Source of the DNA: Maylandia zebra
Lineage: Eukaryota; Chordata; Actinopteri; Cichliformes; Cichlidae
Length of the DNA stretch: 64,000 nucleotides
Direction of reading: 5' to 3'
NCBI RefSeq assembly: GCF_041146795.1
Contig: NC_135177.1
Span: 19,729,560-19,793,559 of the forward strand
A program made the translations under genes and the position numbers. The notes under the pieces are model-generated. The model was not told the DNA's origin and did no database searches. It saw nothing but the letters and a program-made list of their open reading frames with translations. This document shows, piece after piece, positions 60,288-64,000 of this stretch (position 1 is the stretch's first letter; each line of letters begins with the position of its first letter).

Positions 60288-60844
60288 CTAGCAGCATGGC
60301 AGCCCATCATACCTACAGAAACACATTAAAACATAATAATTAGAAATTGAGTCTCTAGAAAACACATTAAAATATCTGCATAAGGTATCCCTCTTCCTAA
60401 TCAGACTCAAGTAATATTCAGTCCAATGAAGAATATATAATATACAAGAATATATATATATGGTAGTTTAACAGAGAGATAATGGGGTAAATAAATCTAC
60501 CTGATATAGCTGGATCCTGGAACACTTTCTGTGCTCTCCCTCACTAGCACATCAGAAAATACAGTATCAGGACTGTCTCGTTTTCCATACCTGTGCATAA
60601 AGAAGATATCAGCAATTAAACAATATTTTTTTCCATATAGGGTCAAGATGGACTCAATAATATAGAAGTAGATAACTAACCTCTGTCTTGTTATGAGGTT
60701 GATGTAGTGTCTTAGTGCAGAATAATATTTGGCAAGCTCCTCAGGTGGCGCGCCTTGCCGTGGATTGGCAGGTTTGGCTGGGTATGCATTTATGCCAGAG
60801 TGAATACAAACCAGCAGGCAGAGAGCCAGAATACTCAGTGACAT
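60288..60844 (-). CDS. npy: Prepro-neuropeptide Y (probably the npyb paralogue)
   Basis: Three coding exons in transcript order, 60844-60681, 60590-60501 and 60312-60288, give 92 residues. Residues 1-20 are a signal peptide (hydrophobic core L-A-L-C-L-L-V-C). Residues 21-56 are the 36-residue mature peptide, from Y-P-A-K-P to I-T-R-Q-R-Y. Then comes G-K-R, the amidation and dibasic cleavage signal, and a C-flanking peptide. The C-terminal half, from Y-Y-S-A-L-R-H-Y onwards, is identical to canonical NPY. The N-terminal half (A-N-P-R-Q-G-A-P-P) lacks the usual acidic residues. Intron 1 of the coding region interrupts the last arginine codon before Y56, as in other NPY genes. The flanking peptide ends in Y-D-G-L-P-C-C rather than the usual tryptophan ending. 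Role: secreted, amidated neuropeptide acting through Y receptors in appetite and stress control. The paralogue call rests on the divergent residues and is an inference. Confidence 0.93.
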
Positions 60845-61081
60845 CACAGCGTTGGAACACGTCCTAGATCACAGGGAAAATTAAGTGAAAATACAGAGTA
60901 ATAAAAAACAAAAACACAAATCCAGCAACTCACGGCAAAATCAGAAAAAGAGCTCTGCAATAGAGTGACCATGTTCATGTTCATGAAACATAAAGGCAGT
61001 CAAATCTGTAAAGACATGCTGACTTTAAATTTAAAAAGCAAGCCTCTCCATCAAATTGTTACAAATAAAGATTTTGCTTAC

Positions 61082-61128
61082 ACTTTAGTTCTGCTGTAGT
61101 TGCTTTTCCCGCTGTTCAAGGCACGTCT
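61082..61128 (-). other. npy: Probable non-coding first exon of npy
   Basis: Starts about 25-30 bases below a TATA box and ends at a GTAAGC donor (61,081-61,080). The next exon would begin after the acceptor ATCTAG at 60,863, giving a 19-base leader before the ATG at 60,844. A non-coding first exon is typical of NPY genes. Confidence 0.55.
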
Positions 61129-61152
61129 GTCTGATTCCCTACATTGCCCATG

Positions 61153-61159
61153 TTTTATA
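61153..61159 (-). promoter_or_regulatory. npy: TATA box of npy
   Basis: TATAAAA on the minus strand, with a plausible start site about 25-30 bases downstream and a good donor beyond it. NPY genes of other vertebrates are TATA-driven. Confidence 0.65.
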
Positions 61160-61181
61160 CAGCTTGTGCCATGTGGGGAGG

Positions 61182-61209
61182 GGTGTGTGTGTGTGTGTGG
61201 GGGGGGGGG
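61182..61209. repeat. (GT)n and poly-G tract upstream of npy
   Basis: About eight GT units followed by a run of G (about 61,199-61,209), 25-55 bases upstream of the TATA box. Confidence 0.85.
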
Positions 61210-61259
61210 AATATCTATGGTTGCATTATTTAAGCTCAAAGTAGCAAAGCAGTGAAACA

Positions 61260-62238
61260 AAAAATGGCATTATTTCAGAAAAAAAAACTCATAACCTTTG
61301 TTTTTTTATAAATGTAAATTAAGTACATCACTAACATGCTACAGAAATTTGTGTTCTACAATAGGACCAATTCATTTGGAACAACCCAAAAGGTCTGCAT
61401 CATTTTTGTTTACCCTAATGGCTTTGTTTTCTATGTTTAAAAAAAAATAAGGAGATCTAAATAAGCAATAAGAGTACACCTGATTACAGCAAACTTTTCT
61501 TTGGTTCACAAAAAGATTTTGAAGTTATCATGGAAAAGTACTGATGAGTGGAGATGAAAGCTAAAAGTTTTATTAATGTAGAAAATCTACTTAAGACCAA
61601 AAGCAGCATGGTATGTTTTAATAAAACTGATGATGTGTAACTTAAGATGGCCATGGTTTTCACATTAAGCTGAAAAATGAAAGGATGCCCTAGTGTTTGG
61701 AAAAATTATGTTTCACTTCATAGAGAAATGCAAAGGGGGTCTACATCAAAAGCTACTTTTAACTACTACCTTAATCACAAGGGGCTGATACAGCAGGAAG
61801 CTCCACATGTTTGATTTGACTTTTTTATTTTATTATTGTTTTTGAAATGCCGGATGCCTTGACTGATGCAGCTCAAAAGAACTTGTGGCTCATCAGGAAA
61901 CAAAATTAACTCATGAAATTGTGCATTAACCATCTCAAAAATAGGAAAAGCTGCTGGAAATAAAAGAACAGGCATTCGTGCTCCTTGCTATCACACAATT
62001 GTGTATTGTGTGCAAATTATACAAGAGCAGCCTAGTCAAAGCCTTTAAACGGTTAGCAGTAATGAACCAAAAGTTCAAAACTCATTAGTATATGTTAAAT
62101 CCTTTGATTTTATGGCCTTTTAAAACTGCTTCATGTATCTCATCTTTAAGTCCAAATTAAACACTACTGAATACAGGCAGTTGTCTTAAGACAATAACTG
62201 CAGCAATTTCGGCCAAACGAGCAAGCATAGCTCTAAAT
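61260..62238. other. Upstream of npy, no recognisable feature
   Basis: AT-rich sequence. May contain npy regulatory DNA, but no specific site is supported. Confidence 0.4.
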
Positions 62239-62239
62239 T

Positions 62240-62563
62240 AAATGGTAAATGGTAAATGGCCTGTATTTGTATAGCGCTTTTCTAGTCCCTAAGGACCCCA
62301 AAGCGCTTTACACAACCTGTCATCCACCCATTCACACACTGGTGATGGCAAGCTACAATGTAGCCACAGCCACCCTGGGGCGCACTGACAGAGGCGAGGC
62401 TGCCGGACACTGGCGCCACCGGGCCCTCTGACCACCACCAGTAGGCAACAGGTGAAGTGTCTTGCCCAAGGACACAACGACCGAGACTGTCCAAGCCGGG
62501 GCTCGAACCGGCAACCTTCCGATTACAAGGCGAACTCCTAACTCTTGAGCCACGATCGCCCCA
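62240..62563 (-). mobile_element. tRNA-derived SINE
   Basis: On the minus strand the head begins GGGGCGATCGTGGCTCAAGA (box A TGGCTCAAGAGTTAGG) and is followed by box B GGTTCGAGCCC, the RNA polymerase III promoter of a tRNA-like SINE. The body runs leftwards to a tail made of AATGGTA-type tandem units at 62,240-62,258. The family is common in percomorph fishes. It is too long and degenerate to be a tRNA gene. Confidence 0.8.
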
Positions 62564-64000
62564 TAAATTACTTGAAATCATACAAGAAAGGGCAGGAAAT
62601 CACAAAAAACTCCTTAAACTTTCAATTTCAGTTGATAGAGGGCACAAAAAGCTTTCAGCCCCAAAATGATAAGACAACTTTAATGGCAACTATTTTCTTA
62701 GAAGGGCACTCAACAAAAACTTGGCAGTAAATCGTTGCTGTTCTGTGGCAGTCATATGAGCGCTGCACTCCAAAGCAACAGCACAAGTCCTTGCTGGTAA
62801 CGTCGGCTAAACACAAACAAAAAACTTTTTCTGGCTCATATTACAGGCAAAATATTCAGATGCTGTAAAAGAAAATGACATTGTTATTCATAGAAAGCAT
62901 TTACATGTTAATACTGCGATTTTCATGGCACTGAGTATCACTGCCAAGTGATCAGGTTCACTGTTAGTATGAATCTGTCAGGAAAAATGCTCCAAAACAA
63001 CACTATGCTGATCAGATCAGTCAAACTTGGCATGCTTGGAGCAGACACCAACTGACTGCTGTGGCAGGAGCTGCCAACCAGGCATCAATCATGTACTTCA
63101 TTGTCATCACCGGACACAGGCGTTGGGGTACAAGAAGCTCAAAACTATTTATTTACTTTTTACAAATACTCCCAGAATCTTTGCAAGCACATTTGCACTT
63201 GATGCTGAACACCCTTTACGGACTGATTTAAATAGTTTGTGACATCAGGTATTGTGATGACAAATGAGGGCCAGGTGGATAAAGCACAGAGTCCTTCAAG
63301 TGCCATTTCTGATAAAATTGATGTGCTCTCTTGTAATGCTCCTCACAAACGTTATCTACAAAGAGAGAGCCCACCTGCAGGACTATCAGAAGGCCTAAAT
63401 ACATACATTTACTCGTACTAAAATATCAAAAGCCTGACACCCAGATGGACTTCTAGTTGAGGATTAAAGCTAAAACTTTCAGTAGGAATTCTGGAAGATA
63501 AATTATTTATTTTAGCCAGTTGCACTGGATAGTAATGACCACCTACTAAATAATATACTCCTTTCTTTATACAGAAACCTAATGCTACACAAAGACCATG
63601 ATAGAATTTAATTGCATATGCACTTTGGTAATGTATGTGAAAGTAAGCCGACTGTGAGCTTTGTATAGCAATGAGTCATGCAAGACATAAACTCTGCTAC
63701 TATTTACTAATTAACCTCCCTTTCTTCATAATCTCCTCCATCGTAGCACCTGGTCCCTAATGGGGAGAAAACAGTGGGTGAAACAGCTGTATAGATAATG
63801 AGAACATTATCCACTCAAAATTTGAGTGGAACAAAAAAGGATTTTTCAAACTGCAATTTTCCCCCAGAGCCTTTAAAAAAAAAAAAAAATAGAAATAAGC
63901 TAGTTTAAAAAAATAAATTACTATATTACAATAAAGACAAATAATATTAAAAATAATTACTTGATAGTCTTATTTTTTAATTTAAACTACTGAATAAGTA
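62564..64000. other. Right end, no supported gene
   Basis: AT-rich. A stretch at about 63,720-63,762 on the minus strand resembles a short exon (acceptor CCCATTAG, open frame, GTTAAT-like donor), but I cannot match it to a protein. Confidence 0.35.

Noticed and set aside
60497-60847. Single-exon 116-codon NPY-like frame
   Set aside because: It reads through a 90-base intron. The true precursor is spliced and continues in a third exon. Its apparent first codon (60,847) is GTG, and the ATG is at 60,844.
62480-62563. tRNA-like sequence with boxes A and B
   Set aside because: It is the head of a SINE. The cloverleaf is degenerate and continues into the repeat body.
63720-63762. Possible short exon on the minus strand
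   Set aside because: It has an acceptor-like start and an open frame, but no protein match that I can make and no neighbouring exons in the window.

Overview
The window is vertebrate nuclear DNA from a teleost fish. It has split genes with GT/AG introns, AT-rich non-coding DNA, and fish-type repeats: an L2 3' tail, a 5'-truncated L1/Tx1-like LINE, a Ty3/gypsy element, hAT, piggyBac and mariner-type MITEs, and tRNA-derived SINEs. The repeat families look percomorph and possibly cichlid, but that is an impression, not a demonstrated assignment.

Layout. Bases 1-22,800 hold no host gene that I can support and are a landing zone for mobile elements. These are a DNA-transposon family (copies near 143-1,070, 10,018-10,430 and 21,279-22,215), a 3.7 kb L1 insertion with target-site duplication (3,377-7,078), an intact Ty3/gypsy element with apparently identical LTRs (10,463-15,231), a non-autonomous hAT element with a BED-finger remnant (16,175-17,172), and two SINEs in opposite orientations (17.9-18.9 kb). 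From 22,806 to the right end four host genes are read: osbpl3 (+, coding 22,860-41,354, 22 coding exons), gsdme (+, coding 43,939-49,155, 9 coding exons), pals2/mpp6 (-, coding 57,032-51,083, 12 coding exons) and npy (-, coding 60,844-60,288, 3 coding exons).

The order and orientation match the human 7p15 block NPY-MPP6-GSDME-OSBPL3, so this is an ancient conserved microsynteny block. The NPY mature peptide is divergent in its N-terminal half, which suggests the block carrying the second teleost NPY paralogue (npyb). The genes do not form one pathway. osbpl3 encodes a lipid-transfer protein at ER-plasma membrane contacts, gsdme a caspase-activated pore-forming cell-death effector, pals2 a membrane scaffold of the MAGUK family, and npy a secreted neuropeptide. 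osbpl3 and gsdme run head to tail, while gsdme and pals2 converge with their 3' ends about 0.7 kb apart.

Exon boundaries were read by eye from splice signals, reading frame and family knowledge, and frames were checked across every junction. I found no CRISPR, operon or prokaryotic feature, and no clear evidence of a wholly new system. The most notable items are the young intact retrotransposon, a nested hAT insertion with perfect 8-bp duplications, a candidate cassette exon in osbpl3, a likely caspase site in gsdme, and the divergent NPY copy.
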